From: Amycolatopsis vastitatis
GTDB taxonomy: Bacteria; Actinomycetota; Actinomycetes; Mycobacteriales; Pseudonocardiaceae
Direction of reading: 5' to 3'
Assembly (NCBI RefSeq): GCF_002234595.1
Contig: NZ_NMUL01000028.1
Span: 62,001 to 126,000 of the forward strand
DNA length: 64,000 bases
Position numbers and translations under genes: made by a program. Positions 48,713 through 57,523 of this stretch are shown here, in pieces. How positions within the stretch are numbered: position 1 is the stretch's first letter; each line of letters begins with the position of its first letter. The notes under the pieces are model-generated. The model saw only the letters and a program-made list of their open reading frames with translations. It had not been told where the DNA came from and made no database searches.

Positions 48713-50740
48713 ATGGCATTGCTGCGCAGCTACGTCTCGGGCGGGTGGCACACGGCGGCGGACGAGGGCGCCCCGCTGCACGACGCGGCCACCGGCGAGG
48801 AGGTCGCCCGGATCTCGTCGAAGGGGATCGACTTCGCCGCCGCGCTGGCGTACGGCCGCCGCGTGGGCGGCCCGGCGCTGCGCGAGCTGACGTTCCACCA
48901 GCGTGCGGCCCTGCTCAAGGCGCTGGCCTCGCACCTGCGTGAGCACCGCGACGAGCTGTACGCGCTGTCGGCTCGCACTGGGGCGACGCTGGGCGACTCG
49001 AAGTTCGACATCGACGGCGGCATCGGCGTCCTCTTCAGCTACGGCTCGAAGGGCAAGCGCGAGCTACCCAACGACACGGTCTACGTCGAGGGCAACGTCG
49101 AGCCGCTCTCCCGTGGCGGCACGTTCGTCGCGCAGCACATCGCGACCCCGCTGCGAGGGGTCGCCGTCCAGATCAACGCGTTCAACTTCCCGGTGTGGGG
49201 TCCGCTGGAGAAGTTCGCGCCGGCGTTCCTCGCCGGGGTGCCGAGCCTGGTCAAGCCCGCGAGCCAGACGGCCTACCTGACCGCGCGGCTGGCCGAGCTG
49301 ATCATCGAGTCGGGGATCCTGCCGGAGGGGTCGCTGCAGTTCGTCGCCGGCAGCGTCGGTGACCTCCTCGACCACGTCACCGCGCAGGACCTGGTGTCGT
49401 TCACCGGCTCGGCGTCGACCGCCCAGAAGCTGCGGGCGCACCCGGCGGTCATTCGCAACGCCGTCCGGTTCAACGCCGAGGCGGACTCGCTGAACTGCTC
49501 GATCCTCGGCCCGGACGCGGTGCGCGGGACGACGGAGTTCGACCTGTTCGTCAAGCAGCTGGTCACCGAGATGACGGTCAAGGCCGGCCAGAAGTGCACC
49601 GCGATCCGCCGCGCGTTCGTGCCCGCCTCGCTGCTCGACGATGTCGCTCAGGCAGCGTCGGAGCGGCTGGCGAAGGTCACCGTCGGCAACCCGGCGTCGG
49701 AGGGCGTCCGGATGGGCGCGCTGGCCAGCCTGGAGCAGCGCGAGGAGGTCCGGCGGTCGTTGAAGGCGCTGCTGGACGCCGGGAGTGTCGTGTTCGGCGA
49801 CCCCGAGCGCGTCGAGGTGGTGGACGCCGACGCCGAGCGCGGCGCGTTCATCTCGCCGGTGCTGCTCAAGGCGGACCCCGAACGCTCCGAGCCGCACGAG
49901 GTCGAGGCGTTCGGCCCGGTCTCGACACTCATGCCGTACACGTCCACCGAGCAGGTCGTCGACTTCGCCGCGCGGGGCGGCGGCAGCCTGGCCGGGTCCG
50001 TGGTGTCGGCGGACAAGGAGTTCGTCCGGGACGTCGTGCTCGGCGCGGCGCCGTTCCACGGCCGCCTGCTGGTGCTCGACGCCGAGGACGCGAAGGAGTC
50101 CACCGGGCACGGTTCGCCGATGCCGCAGCTGGTGCACGGCGGCCCGGGCCGCGCGGGCGGCGGCGAGGAGATGGGCGGTATCCGGGGCGTGCTGCACCAC
50201 ATGCAGCGCACGGCCGTGCAGGGCTCGCCCGCTGTGTTGAGTGCCGTCACCGGCCGCTGGGTCGCCGGCGCCCCGCGCACCGAAGGCGTCCACCCGTTCC
50301 GCAAGTCACTGGCCGAGCTTCGCATCGGTGACTCGGTGGTGGCCGGGCCGCGGGTTGTTTCCCAGGAAGACGTCGACCACTTCGCCGAGTTCACCGGCGA
50401 CACCTTCTACGCGCACACCGACCCGGAAGCCGCAGCGGCCAACCCGCTGTTCGGCGGGATCGTCGCGCACGGCTACCTGGTCGTCTCGTTCGCGGCGGGG
50501 TTGTTCGTCTCGCCCGAGCCGGGCCCGGTGCTGGCCAACTACGGCCTGGAGAACCTGCGGTTCCTCACCCCGGTCAAGGTCGGGGACTCGCTGACGGTCA
50601 CGTTGACCGCGAAGCAGATCACGCCGCGGATCGACCAGGACTACGGCGAGGTCCGCTGGGACGCCGACGTCACCAACGCCGAGGGCGAGTCGGTGGCCAA
50701 GTACGACGTCCTGACCCTGGTTTCGAAGGAGCAGCCGTGA
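48713..50740 (+). CDS. paaZ: Bifunctional oxepin-CoA hydrolase / 3-oxo-5,6-dehydrosuberyl-CoA semialdehyde dehydrogenase
   Basis: A 675-residue fusion. The ATG at 48713 (MALLRSYVSGGW) is chosen for the family start and the GAGAGG site. N-terminal aldehyde dehydrogenase domain (1 to about 515) with general base E256 (FNAEADSLN) and nucleophile C295 (AGQKCTAIRR), the same numbers as in E. coli PaaZ. C-terminal MaoC-like hotdog hydratase (about 540-675) with DTFYAHTDPEAA and GGIVAHGYLVVSF. It opens the oxepin ring and oxidises the resulting aldehyde. It heads the paaZABCDE operon; its stop overlaps paaA (GTGA). Confidence 0.93.
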   Translation: MALLRSYVSGGWHTAADEGAPLHDAATGEEVARISSKGIDFAAALAYGRRVGGPALRELTFHQRAALLKALASHLREHRDELYALSARTGATLGDSKFDIDGGIGVLFSYGSKGKRELPNDTVYVEGNVEPLSRGGTFVAQHIATPLRGVAVQINAFNFPVWGPLEKFAPAFLAGVPSLVKPASQTAYLTARLAELIIESGILPEGSLQFVAGSVGDLLDHVTAQDLVSFTGSASTAQKLRAHPAVIRNAVRFNAEADSLNCSILGPDAVRGTTEFDLFVKQLVTEMTVKAGQKCTAIRRAFVPASLLDDVAQAASERLAKVTVGNPASEGVRMGALASLEQREEVRRSLKALLDAGSVVFGDPERVEVVDADAERGAFISPVLLKADPERSEPHEVEAFGPVSTLMPYTSTEQVVDFAARGGGSLAGSVVSADKEFVRDVVLGAAPFHGRLLVLDAEDAKESTGHGSPMPQLVHGGPGRAGGGEEMGGIRGVLHHMQRTAVQGSPAVLSAVTGRWVAGAPRTEGVHPFRKSLAELRIGDSVVAGPRVVSQEDVDHFAEFTGDTFYAHTDPEAAAANPLFGGIVAHGYLVVSFAAGLFVSPEPGPVLANYGLENLRFLTPVKVGDSLTVTLTAKQITPRIDQDYGEVRWDADVTNAEGESVAKYDVLTLVSKEQP

Positions 50741-51669
50741 CCGCGATGGCATCGCTGGAAGAACACTTCGAGGCGACGATCGAGCGCGACCAGCGGATCG
50801 AGCCGCGCGACTGGGTGCCCGAGGGGTACCGCAAGACGATGATCCGGCAGATCGCGCAGCACGCGCACTCGGAGATCATCGGGATGCAGCCGGAGGGCAA
50901 CTGGATCACGCGGGCGCCGTCGTTGCGACGCAAGGCGATCCTGCTGGCCAAGGTCCAGGACGAGGCCGGTCACGGGCTCTACCTGTACTCGGCGGCGGCG
51001 ACGCTGGGCGCCGACCGGGCGGACCTGACCGACAAGCTGATCACCGGACGGCAGAAGTACTCGTCGATCTTCAACTACCCGACGCTGACCTTCGCCGACG
51101 TCGGCGTGATCGGCTGGCTGGTCGACGGCGCGGCGATCTGCAACCAGGTGCCGCTGTGCCGGTCTTCGTACGGGCCGTACGCGCGGGCGATGATCCGGAT
51201 CTGCAAGGAGGAGTCCTTCCACCAGCGGCAGGGCTACGAGCTGCTGATGACGATGATGCGCGGCACTCCGCAACAGCGTGAAATGGTCCAGGAGGCGGTG
51301 AACCGCTGGTGGTGGCCGTCGCTGATGATGTTCGGGCCGCCGGACGCCGATTCGCCGAACACCGCGCAGTCGATGGCGTGGAAGGTCAAGCGCCACACCA
51401 ACGACGAGCTGCGGCAGCGGTTCGTCGACATGTCGGTGCCGCAGGCCGAAGCCCTCGGCGTCACGTTCCCGGACCCGGACCTGAAGTGGAACGCCGAGCG
51501 CGGGCACTACGACTTCGGCCCCGTGGACTGGGACGAGTTCAAGAACGTCCTGAAGGGCAACGGGCCCTGCAACGCTTCGCGGATCGCGCACCGGCGCCGG
51601 GCCCACGAAGAGGGCGCGTGGGTGCGGGAAGCCGCCGTGGCGCACGCTGGGAAAAAGGAGCGCAAGTGA
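50737..51669 (+). CDS. paaA: 1,2-phenylacetyl-CoA epoxidase, subunit PaaA (catalytic)
   Basis: A 310-residue di-iron monooxygenase subunit with GTG start overlapping paaZ. Ferritin-like helices carry the iron ligands: AQHAHSEIIGM, KVQDEAGHGLYLYSA (E-x-x-H) and CKEESFHQRQGYELL (E-x-x-H-like). Further family segments are SIFNYPTLTFADVGVIGWL and QEAVNRWWWPSLMMFGPPD. With PaaC it forms the core that epoxidises the CoA-activated ring, with electrons from PaaE. The length matches the family (about 310). Confidence 0.95.
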   Translation: MTAMASLEEHFEATIERDQRIEPRDWVPEGYRKTMIRQIAQHAHSEIIGMQPEGNWITRAPSLRRKAILLAKVQDEAGHGLYLYSAAATLGADRADLTDKLITGRQKYSSIFNYPTLTFADVGVIGWLVDGAAICNQVPLCRSSYGPYARAMIRICKEESFHQRQGYELLMTMMRGTPQQREMVQEAVNRWWWPSLMMFGPPDADSPNTAQSMAWKVKRHTNDELRQRFVDMSVPQAEALGVTFPDPDLKWNAERGHYDFGPVDWDEFKNVLKGNGPCNASRIAHRRRAHEEGAWVREAAVAHAGKKERK

Positions 51670-52022
51670 CCGACCTGACGGCCGAAGGCGGCCACGGCGC
51701 CGTCCCCCTGGAAGGTGTCCCGGCCGCCCCGGGGCCGATCAAGCACGACTGGCCGCTGTACGAGGTGTTCGTCCGCGGCAAGCGCGGGCTGAACCACGTG
51801 CACGTCGGATCGCTGCACGCGGCCGACGACCAGATGGCGCTGCACCACGCCCGTGACCTCTACACGCGCCGCAACGAAGGCGTGTCGATCTGGGTTGTGC
51901 GCGCCTCGGACATCACGGCGTCGTCGCCGGACGAGAAGGACCCGTTCTTCGCGCCCAGCGGCGACAAGGTCTACCGGCACCCGACGTTCTACGACATCCC
52001 CGAGGAGGTGCCGCACATATGA
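51666..52022 (+). CDS. paaB: 1,2-phenylacetyl-CoA epoxidase, subunit PaaB
   Basis: A 118-residue subunit with GTG start overlapping paaA. The conserved block WPLYEVFVRGKRGLNHVHVG, SLHAADDQMALHHARDLYTRR, and the end YRHPTFYDIPEEVPHI define PaaB, which bridges PaaAC heterodimers. It is slightly longer at the N-terminus than E. coli PaaB. ATGA overlap with paaC. Confidence 0.95.
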   Translation: MTDLTAEGGHGAVPLEGVPAAPGPIKHDWPLYEVFVRGKRGLNHVHVGSLHAADDQMALHHARDLYTRRNEGVSIWVVRASDITASSPDEKDPFFAPSGDKVYRHPTFYDIPEEVPHI

Positions 52023-52876
52023 GTTTCGACAACGTGTACGAGGCCATCACCGAGGAGAACGACGCCCGCTGGGCGTTCGGCACCGGCTTCGATGACCCGC
52101 TGTCCGGAGTGGACACCTCGGTACCGTCCGGTGTGGACGGTGCTTCTCTGGCCGCCTACTGCCTGATGCTGGGCGACGACGCGCTGATCTTCTCCCACCG
52201 GCTCCAGGAGTGGTGCACGAACGCGCCGGAGCTGGAGGACGAGGTCGCCATCGCGAACATCGCCCTCGACCTGCTGGGCCAGGCGCGGCTGCTGCTGGCC
52301 CGGGCCGGCAAGGCCGACGGCTCCGGTCGTTCGGAGGACTCCTACGCGTTCCAGCGCAGGGAGAACGAGTTCCGCAACGTCCGGCTCGCGGAGCTGGGCG
52401 GCGGCCACTTCGGGCACCTGATCGCGCGGTTGTTCGTGTTCTCGACGTGGCGGCTGGCCCTGCTGCAGCGGCTGGTGACGTCGGTGGACCCGGTGCTGGC
52501 GGCGATCGCGGACAAGGGCGTCAAGGAGGTGACCTACCACCGCGACTACGCGGCGCAGTGGCTGGTCCGCCTCGGCGACGGCACGCCGTTGTCGCACTCG
52601 CGGATGCAGGAAGGCCTGGACGCGGTCTGGCCGTACGTGGGGGAGCTGTTCCGGACGCACCCGTCGGAGTTCGTGGACGCGGCGTCGTTGCGCCCGGAGT
52701 TCGATGCGGTGCTGGACCAGGCTCTTGCGGCGGCGACTTTGGTGCGGCCGTCTTCCGGCGAGGTGGCCGGCGTTTCGGGCCGGACGGGCCGTGACGGCAT
52801 CCACACCGAGTCTTTCGGGTACCTGCTGGCGGAGCTGCAGAGCGTGGCCCGGGCGATGCCGGACGCGAAATGGTGA
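52019..52876 (+). CDS. paaC: 1,2-phenylacetyl-CoA epoxidase, subunit PaaC (structural)
   Basis: A 285-residue ferritin-like partner of PaaA: AYCLMLGDDALIFSHRLQEW, ANIALDLLGQARLLLARAG, LIARLFVFSTWRLALLQRLV and VKEVTYHRDYAAQWLVRLGD. It holds the catalytic subunit without a full metal site. It overlaps paaB (4 bp) and paaD (7 bp). Confidence 0.94.
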   Translation: MSFDNVYEAITEENDARWAFGTGFDDPLSGVDTSVPSGVDGASLAAYCLMLGDDALIFSHRLQEWCTNAPELEDEVAIANIALDLLGQARLLLARAGKADGSGRSEDSYAFQRRENEFRNVRLAELGGGHFGHLIARLFVFSTWRLALLQRLVTSVDPVLAAIADKGVKEVTYHRDYAAQWLVRLGDGTPLSHSRMQEGLDAVWPYVGELFRTHPSEFVDAASLRPEFDAVLDQALAAATLVRPSSGEVAGVSGRTGRDGIHTESFGYLLAELQSVARAMPDAKW

Positions 52877-53358
52877 CCGCGGCCGCGGTGGCGGCCACGG
52901 TCACCGACCCCGAGCTGCCGATGCTGACGCTGGCGGACCTGGGCGTGCTGCGCTCGGTGTCCGTGTCCGAGGGGCGCGTGGTCGTCGCGATCACGCCGAC
53001 GTACACGGGCTGCCCGGCGATGGACACCATGCGCGACGACCTGGAGCACGCGCTGGTTTCGGCGGGCTACGCGGACGTCGAGATCCGGACCCAGCTGTCG
53101 CCGGCGTGGACGTCGGACTGGATTTCGGCTTCGGGACGGGAAAAGCTGGCCGCGGCGGGTATCGCCCCGCCGGGTGCGGCGCCCCGCCGAGCGGGCCCGA
53201 TCCCGCTCACGCTGTCGGCACCGGTCACGCGTGTCTCCTGTCCGCACTGCGGTTCCGCGGACACCGAAGAGCAGTCCCGTTTCGGTGCGACGGCGTGCAA
53301 GGCGCTGCGGCGCTGCCGCGCGTGCCAGGAGCCGTTCGAACACGTCAAGGAGATCTGA
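52870..53358 (+). CDS. paaD: Phenylacetate degradation protein PaaD (iron-sulfur assembly type)
   Basis: A 162-residue protein. The N-terminal DUF59/MIP18-like domain (VTDPELPMLTLADLGVLRSV, ITPTYTGCPAMDTM) is followed by a C-terminal four-Cys zinc-ribbon-like part (CPHCGSADTEEQSRFG, CRACQEPFEHVKEI). PaaD is needed to mature the epoxidase, probably its Fe-S or di-iron centre. Confidence 0.93.
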   Translation: MVTAAAVAATVTDPELPMLTLADLGVLRSVSVSEGRVVVAITPTYTGCPAMDTMRDDLEHALVSAGYADVEIRTQLSPAWTSDWISASGREKLAAAGIAPPGAAPRRAGPIPLTLSAPVTRVSCPHCGSADTEEQSRFGATACKALRRCRACQEPFEHVKEI

Positions 53359-53359
53359 G

Positions 53360-54412
53360 GTGGCGCGGTTCCACGAGCTGAAGGTGGCCGGGATCGAGCG
53401 GCTGTGCGACGACGCGGTCGCGGTGACGTTCGACGTGCCTTCTTCTTTGGCCTCCGAGTTCGCGTTCAAGCCGGGCCAGTCGCTGACGTTGCGGAGGTCG
53501 ATCGACGGCCGCGACGAACGTAGGTCGTACTCGATCTGCGCCCCGGCGGGCTCCCCACCCCGGGTCGGCGTGCGGCTGGTGCCGGACGGGCTGTTTTCGT
53601 CGTGGCTGGTGAGCGAGGTCGGCGTCGGTGACACGATCGAGGTGGCCCCGCCTTCGGGCTCGTTCACCCCGGACCTGGCTTCGGGCGGCCACCACGTCCT
53701 GATCGCGGCGGGCTCGGGCATCACCCCGGTGCTGTCGATCGTGTCATCGCTGCTGAGGTTTTCGACGGCGACGGTGACGGTGCTGTACGGCAACCGCCGC
53801 ACGGACACGGTGATGTTCGCGGACGAGCTGGCGGACCTGAAGGACAGCGCGCCGTCGCGGCTGGAGCTGATCCACGTGCTGTCCCGGGAGCCGCGCGAGG
53901 CGGAGCTGTTCACGGGCCGCCTGGACGTCCCGAAGCTGCGGACGCTGTTTTCTTCTTTGGTGCCGGTGTCTTCGGTGGACCACTGGTGGCTGTGCGGCCC
54001 GTTCGAGATGGTGTCGGGCGCGCAGGAGCTGCTGGCATCACTGGGCGTGCCTCCCGCGCGGATCCACCAGGAGCTGTTCTACGTGGACACGCCCCCGGCC
54101 CCGGTGGAGCATCTCGACCCGGCGGTGGCGGGGGAGTCGTCGGAGGTGACGCTGGTCCTGGACGGCCGGTCGACACCGATGACGTTGCCGCGGTCGACGT
54201 CGGTGCTGGACGGAGCCCAGAAGTTCCGCCCGGACTTGCCGTTCGCGTGCAAGGGCGGGGTGTGCGGAACATGCCGGGCCCGCGTGACGGAGGGCAAGGT
54301 GGACCTGCGACGCAACTTCGCCTTGGAGAAGGCGGAGGTGGAGGCGGGCTTCGTGCTGACGTGCCAGTCGTACCCGGTCTCGGAGACACTGACGGTGGAC
54401 TTCGACGCCTGA
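53360..54412 (+). CDS. paaE: 1,2-phenylacetyl-CoA epoxidase, reductase subunit PaaE
   Basis: A 350-residue electron-transfer protein. FAD domain with RRSYSIC (54-60), NADPH domain with AAGSGITPVLS (116-126) and LCGPFEMV, then a plant-type [2Fe-2S] domain with Cys297, Cys302, Cys305 and Cys335 (CKGGVCGTC ... C). It passes electrons from NADPH to PaaA. The GTG at 53360 is the last base of an AGG-rich junction right after paaD. The stop is followed within 8 bp by DnaA-box element C. Confidence 0.95.
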   Translation: MARFHELKVAGIERLCDDAVAVTFDVPSSLASEFAFKPGQSLTLRRSIDGRDERRSYSICAPAGSPPRVGVRLVPDGLFSSWLVSEVGVGDTIEVAPPSGSFTPDLASGGHHVLIAAGSGITPVLSIVSSLLRFSTATVTVLYGNRRTDTVMFADELADLKDSAPSRLELIHVLSREPREAELFTGRLDVPKLRTLFSSLVPVSSVDHWWLCGPFEMVSGAQELLASLGVPPARIHQELFYVDTPPAPVEHLDPAVAGESSEVTLVLDGRSTPMTLPRSTSVLDGAQKFRPDLPFACKGGVCGTCRARVTEGKVDLRRNFALEKAEVEAGFVLTCQSYPVSETLTVDFDA

Positions 54413-54417
54413 GGCAG

Positions 54418-54535
54418 GGTTGTCCACAGGGGTGCTCGATTGTGGACAACCGGCCTGACCAGCAGCGTTCCCACGGGTTTTGTCGGCCGGCGCCGATAGA
54501 ATGGATCTGGGGACGCCCCCCTGGGAGTGGCGGGG
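54418..54535 (+). repeat. DnaA-box pair element, copy C
   Basis: Plus strand, starting 5 bp after the paaE stop: TTGTCCACA (54420-54428), 12 bases, TGTGGACAA (54441-54449), variable bases, GCGCCGATAGAATGGATC, then GGGGACGCCCCCCTGGGAG. Same layout as copies A and B. Confidence 0.8.
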
Positions 54536-54573
54536 GCTGTGCTGGCGGGGGCTGTGCTGGCGGGGGCTGTGCC
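54529..54573 (+). repeat. 15-bp tandem repeat, three copies
   Basis: GGCGGGGGCTGTGCT at 54529-54543 and 54544-54558, and with one change at 54559-54573, directly after element C and before the 3' end of the cyclase gene. Confidence 0.8.
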
Positions 54574-54585
54574 CGGCCGCTCCGG

Positions 54586-55734
54586 TCAGAGGATGCGGCG
54601 CCGTCGGCGGCGGGGTTTGGGCTCCGGGGTCTCCGTCACCTGGTCCTCCGGTGGGGTGCCGGGTTCCTCCGGCGCTGCTGCCATTCGAACCGCCGGATCC
54701 GTCAACCCCAGCATCTCCGCCGCCAGTTGCTGGGAACTCGCGAACATCCCGGTCGGGGCTTCCCGAGCCCGCCTCAGCGCTGCCGGGCGGAGGCGGTTGT
54801 AGCCCCGGACCGTCACCGGCCTGCGGGGCCTCAGCTCGTACGCCTTCTCCTCCGAAAGCTCCGCCGCCAGCTCGCGGTCGACCAGGATCGTGCCCGGCCG
54901 GGCCACCGACGTCAGGCGGGCCGCCAGGTTCACCACCGAGCCGTAGACGTCGCCGAAGCGCGACAGGATGCGGCCCGAGGCCATGCCCGCGCGGACCGAC
55001 GGCAGGGTCTCGGCCGCCGAGGTGCGTTCCGTCAGCGTCAGGGCTATCTCCGCCGCGTCGACCGGGGTGTCCGCGACGAACAGGACCTCGTCGCCGATCA
55101 TCTTCACCACGCGGCCGTGGTGCTCGGCGATCACCTCCGTCGCCAGCGTCTCGAACGCGTCGAGCACGCGGCTCAGCTCTTCTTCGTCGATCTGGCGCGT
55201 CAGCCGCGTGTAGCCCACCATGTCGACGAAACCGACCACCTCGGTGCGGGTTTCGAGGTGCTCGTCCGACGCGGCCAGCGCGCGGCCCGCGTACGCGGCC
55301 AGGTGACGCCGCCAGACGAAGTTCTGCACCCGCTCCAGCTCCGGCAGCAACCGGTCCACCAGCCGGGCGATCTGCCGCTCGCTGCCGCCCAGCTCCGGGT
55401 GCTCGGTGATCAGCGCCCACAGCATGTCGACCTGCCACTCGGCCAGCCGCGACAGGTGCTGGCCGAGCGCGCGCGTCACCGACACCTCGATGCTCGGGTC
55501 GATCAGCCCCGACTGGACCAGCTGGTCCGCGGTCCGCATCGCCTCGACGTCCGCGTCGGTGAAGACGACTTCGTCGTCGCGCACCGTCGCGAAGCCCAAG
55601 GCGCGCCAGAGGCGGCGTGACCGGTCGTCGGGCACGCCTGCCTTCTCCGCCACCTCGAGCCGGGTGTACTTCCGTCTGCCGCCGAGCAGGACGCGTTCGA
55701 GCCGCTGCTGCAGTTCCTCGCTCGAATCGGCCAC
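54586..55734 (-). CDS. Class III adenylate cyclase (Rv1264-like, autoinhibited type)
   Basis: A 382-residue cytosolic protein. Residues 1-160 are a helical N-terminal domain (VLLGGRRKYTRLEVAEKAGV, FATVRDDEVVFTDADVEAM, VTRALGQHLSRLAEWQVDML) like the pH-sensing regulatory domain of mycobacterial Rv1264. Residues about 165-345 are the cyclase: metal Asp D171 and D215 (GFVDMVGYT; KMIGDEVLF), purine-selecting K211 and D262, and transition-state N269 and R273 (GDVYGSVVNLAARL). All residues needed for a homodimeric cyclase making cAMP are present. It ends in a basic tail (PKPRRRRRRIL). The usp gene is 1 bp upstream, so the two are probably co-transcribed. Confidence 0.9.
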   Translation of the reverse strand: MADSSEELQQRLERVLLGGRRKYTRLEVAEKAGVPDDRSRRLWRALGFATVRDDEVVFTDADVEAMRTADQLVQSGLIDPSIEVSVTRALGQHLSRLAEWQVDMLWALITEHPELGGSERQIARLVDRLLPELERVQNFVWRRHLAAYAGRALAASDEHLETRTEVVGFVDMVGYTRLTRQIDEEELSRVLDAFETLATEVIAEHHGRVVKMIGDEVLFVADTPVDAAEIALTLTERTSAAETLPSVRAGMASGRILSRFGDVYGSVVNLAARLTSVARPGTILVDRELAAELSEEKAYELRPRRPVTVRGYNRLRPAALRRAREAPTGMFASSQQLAAEMLGLTDPAVRMAAAPEEPGTPPEDQVTETPEPKPRRRRRRIL

Positions 55735-55735
55735 G

Positions 55736-56188
55736 TCAGGTCGTGTGGACGATCAGCACGTCCACGCCGGACTTACGGGCCACCTCCGAGGGCACCGAGC
55801 CCAGGATCCGGCCGGCGATCGTGTTCAGCCCCCGGTTCCCGACCACCAGCAGGTCGGCCTCGCGCTCGCGCACCACCTTGCGCAGCGAGTCGACCGGATC
55901 GCCCTTCACCGCGACCGTGTCGATCTTCTCGGCGCCCGCACGTGCCGCGCGGTCCCGCGCCGACTGCAGGGTGTCTTCGGCCGGTGCCGAGCCGACGACC
56001 TGGTACGCCTCTTCGCCGAGGGCGTCCTGGGCCTTGTCGACGTCGGACTGGCTGGCCGGGTAGTACGCACACGCGATCACGAGCGTCGCGCCCGCGTCCC
56101 CTGCCACCGCCGCCGCCCGGTCCACCGCCGCGAACGAGGACTCCGAGCCGTCCGTGCCCACCACCACGGTCCGATATGCCGCACCCAT
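55736..56188 (-). CDS. Universal stress protein (UspA family)
   Basis: A 150-residue single Usp domain. The ATG at 56188 is favoured because GGAGG lies 8 bp before it; a TTG two codons upstream is also possible. TVVVGTDGSESSFAAVDRA at the N-terminus and the ATP-binding G-x2-G-x9-G-S as GNRGLNTIAGRILGS are intact. It is likely an ATP-binding Usp acting in stress or dormancy, perhaps working with the cyclase that follows (mycobacterial Usp proteins bind cAMP; inference). Confidence 0.9.
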   Translation of the reverse strand: MGAAYRTVVVGTDGSESSFAAVDRAAAVAGDAGATLVIACAYYPASQSDVDKAQDALGEEAYQVVGSAPAEDTLQSARDRAARAGAEKIDTVAVKGDPVDSLRKVVREREADLLVVGNRGLNTIAGRILGSVPSEVARKSGVDVLIVHTT

Positions 56189-56281
56189 GCGCAAAACCTC
56201 CAGGTGATCCCGCGTGAGCAGGGACGATGGCCGGCGGATACCGACCGCGCAGGCTCGTCCGCGCCCGTGTCGGGTGGAAGG

Positions 56282-57523
56282 TTACTCGCCAGTCGCTTTC
56301 TGCGCTCCGCTCGCCCGCGGTGCCTGCTTCGGCGCGGGTTTGGGGGCGGGCTTGGCGCCGGGCCGGGTACCGGGCTTGGGCTTCGGCACGTCGGCGGCGC
56401 GGATCCGGATCGTCTCCTCGACGTCGGTCACCCGGACCGTCTTCTCGGTGTCGTCCCCGGGCTTCTCGTCCTGGCCGGTCTTGCCGGTCTGGTCCGCCGT
56501 CAGGTCGGCCGTGATGTCCGCGGGCACCTTCACGTCGTCGCCGAGGACGGTGTGCGCCTCGGCCAGCACCGCCCGCGCCGCGCGTACCTGCTCGGCCAGC
56601 CCGCCGCGCACCTTCCGCAGCGCGTCGACCCGCTCGTTAGCCTGGGTGATCCGCCGGTTCGACTCCTCGGTCGCCGCCGTCACGCGGCGCCGCGCCTCGT
56701 CGGCGGCCTCCGCGAGCCGGGCGTTCGCCTCGGTGATCGAGTCCTGGCGGCGCTTGTTCGCCTCCGCGACCGACTCCCGCTGACGGCGGTCGATGTCGGC
56801 CTTCGCGGCCTTCTCCTCTTCGAGGACCTTCGCGCGGATGTCGGCGGCGTCCTGCGTGGCCTCCTGGACGCGTCGCGCGGCTTCGGCCTTGCTCGCCGCC
56901 TCCTGCTCGGCCAGCACCCGCATCGCCTCGGTGCGGCGCGAGGCCATCGCGATCTCGAAGTCCTCTTCGACCTTCGTGCGGCGGTCCGCGGACTCGGTGT
57001 CGAGCCGCTTGCGCTCCGCCTCGGCCTTGTCGGTGATCTCCTTGGCCTGCGCGCGGGCGTCCTCCAGCACCTTGCGGTGCTCCGCCTCCATCTCCTTGCG
57101 CCGCAGGTCGAGCTCGGTGAGCAGCTGCTCGTAGCGGGCGCGCATGGCACTCGCGTCCGTCTCCGCCTTGGCGCGGATGTGCCCGGCCTCGGCTTCGGCG
57201 CGGGCGCGGGTGTCGGCCGACTCGTCCTGAGCCAGGCGCAGCATCCGCTGCAGCCGCTCGGACAGGCCTTCGACGCTCGTCGGCGGCTGGGCGAGCCGGT
57301 CGACCTGCCCGCGCAGGTCCGCGATCTCGCCGCGCGCGATCTCCAGCTGGCGGGCGAGGTCGCCGGCCTGCGCGATGGCGGCGTCCCGATCCTCGGTGAG
57401 CATCTTGAGGTCGTTGTCCAGCCGCTCCAGGTGCTCGTCGACCTGCGCTTTGCTGTACCCGCGCTTCGCCACGTCGAAGCCGGCTCCCAGCGGCACAAGC
57501 TCCCGTTCATCGCCAAGGCTCAT
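56282..57523 (-). CDS. DivIVA/FilP-like coiled-coil cytoskeletal protein
   Basis: A 413-residue protein. The N-terminus GFDVAKRGYSKAQVDEHLER (about 15-34) is the DivIVA/FilP-type opening, followed by about 280 residues of charged heptad-rich coiled coil (RAEAEAGHIRAKAETDASAM, RKEMEAEHRKVLEDARAQAK) and a Pro/Lys/Ala-rich tail (PKPKPGTRPGAKPAPKPAPK). In Streptomyces, as I recall, filP and scy lie beside the methylmalonyl-CoA epimerase, acetyl-CoA acetyltransferase and meaB genes (SCO5396-5400). The same companions lie within 6 kb here, which supports a FilP-like role in hyphal tip organisation. Confidence 0.78.
   Translation of the reverse strand: MSLGDERELVPLGAGFDVAKRGYSKAQVDEHLERLDNDLKMLTEDRDAAIAQAGDLARQLEIARGEIADLRGQVDRLAQPPTSVEGLSERLQRMLRLAQDESADTRARAEAEAGHIRAKAETDASAMRARYEQLLTELDLRRKEMEAEHRKVLEDARAQAKEITDKAEAERKRLDTESADRRTKVEEDFEIAMASRRTEAMRVLAEQEAASKAEAARRVQEATQDAADIRAKVLEEEKAAKADIDRRQRESVAEANKRRQDSITEANARLAEAADEARRRVTAATEESNRRITQANERVDALRKVRGGLAEQVRAARAVLAEAHTVLGDDVKVPADITADLTADQTGKTGQDEKPGDDTEKTVRVTDVEETIRIRAADVPKPKPGTRPGAKPAPKPAPKQAPRASGAQKATGE

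Noticed and set aside
54480..55409. Possible ORF running from DnaA-box element C into the cyclase gene
   Set aside because: Becomes Pro/Ser/Arg low-complexity opposite the cyclase. The apparent amino-acid similarity between elements A, B and C comes from the repeat's DNA, not from a shared protein.
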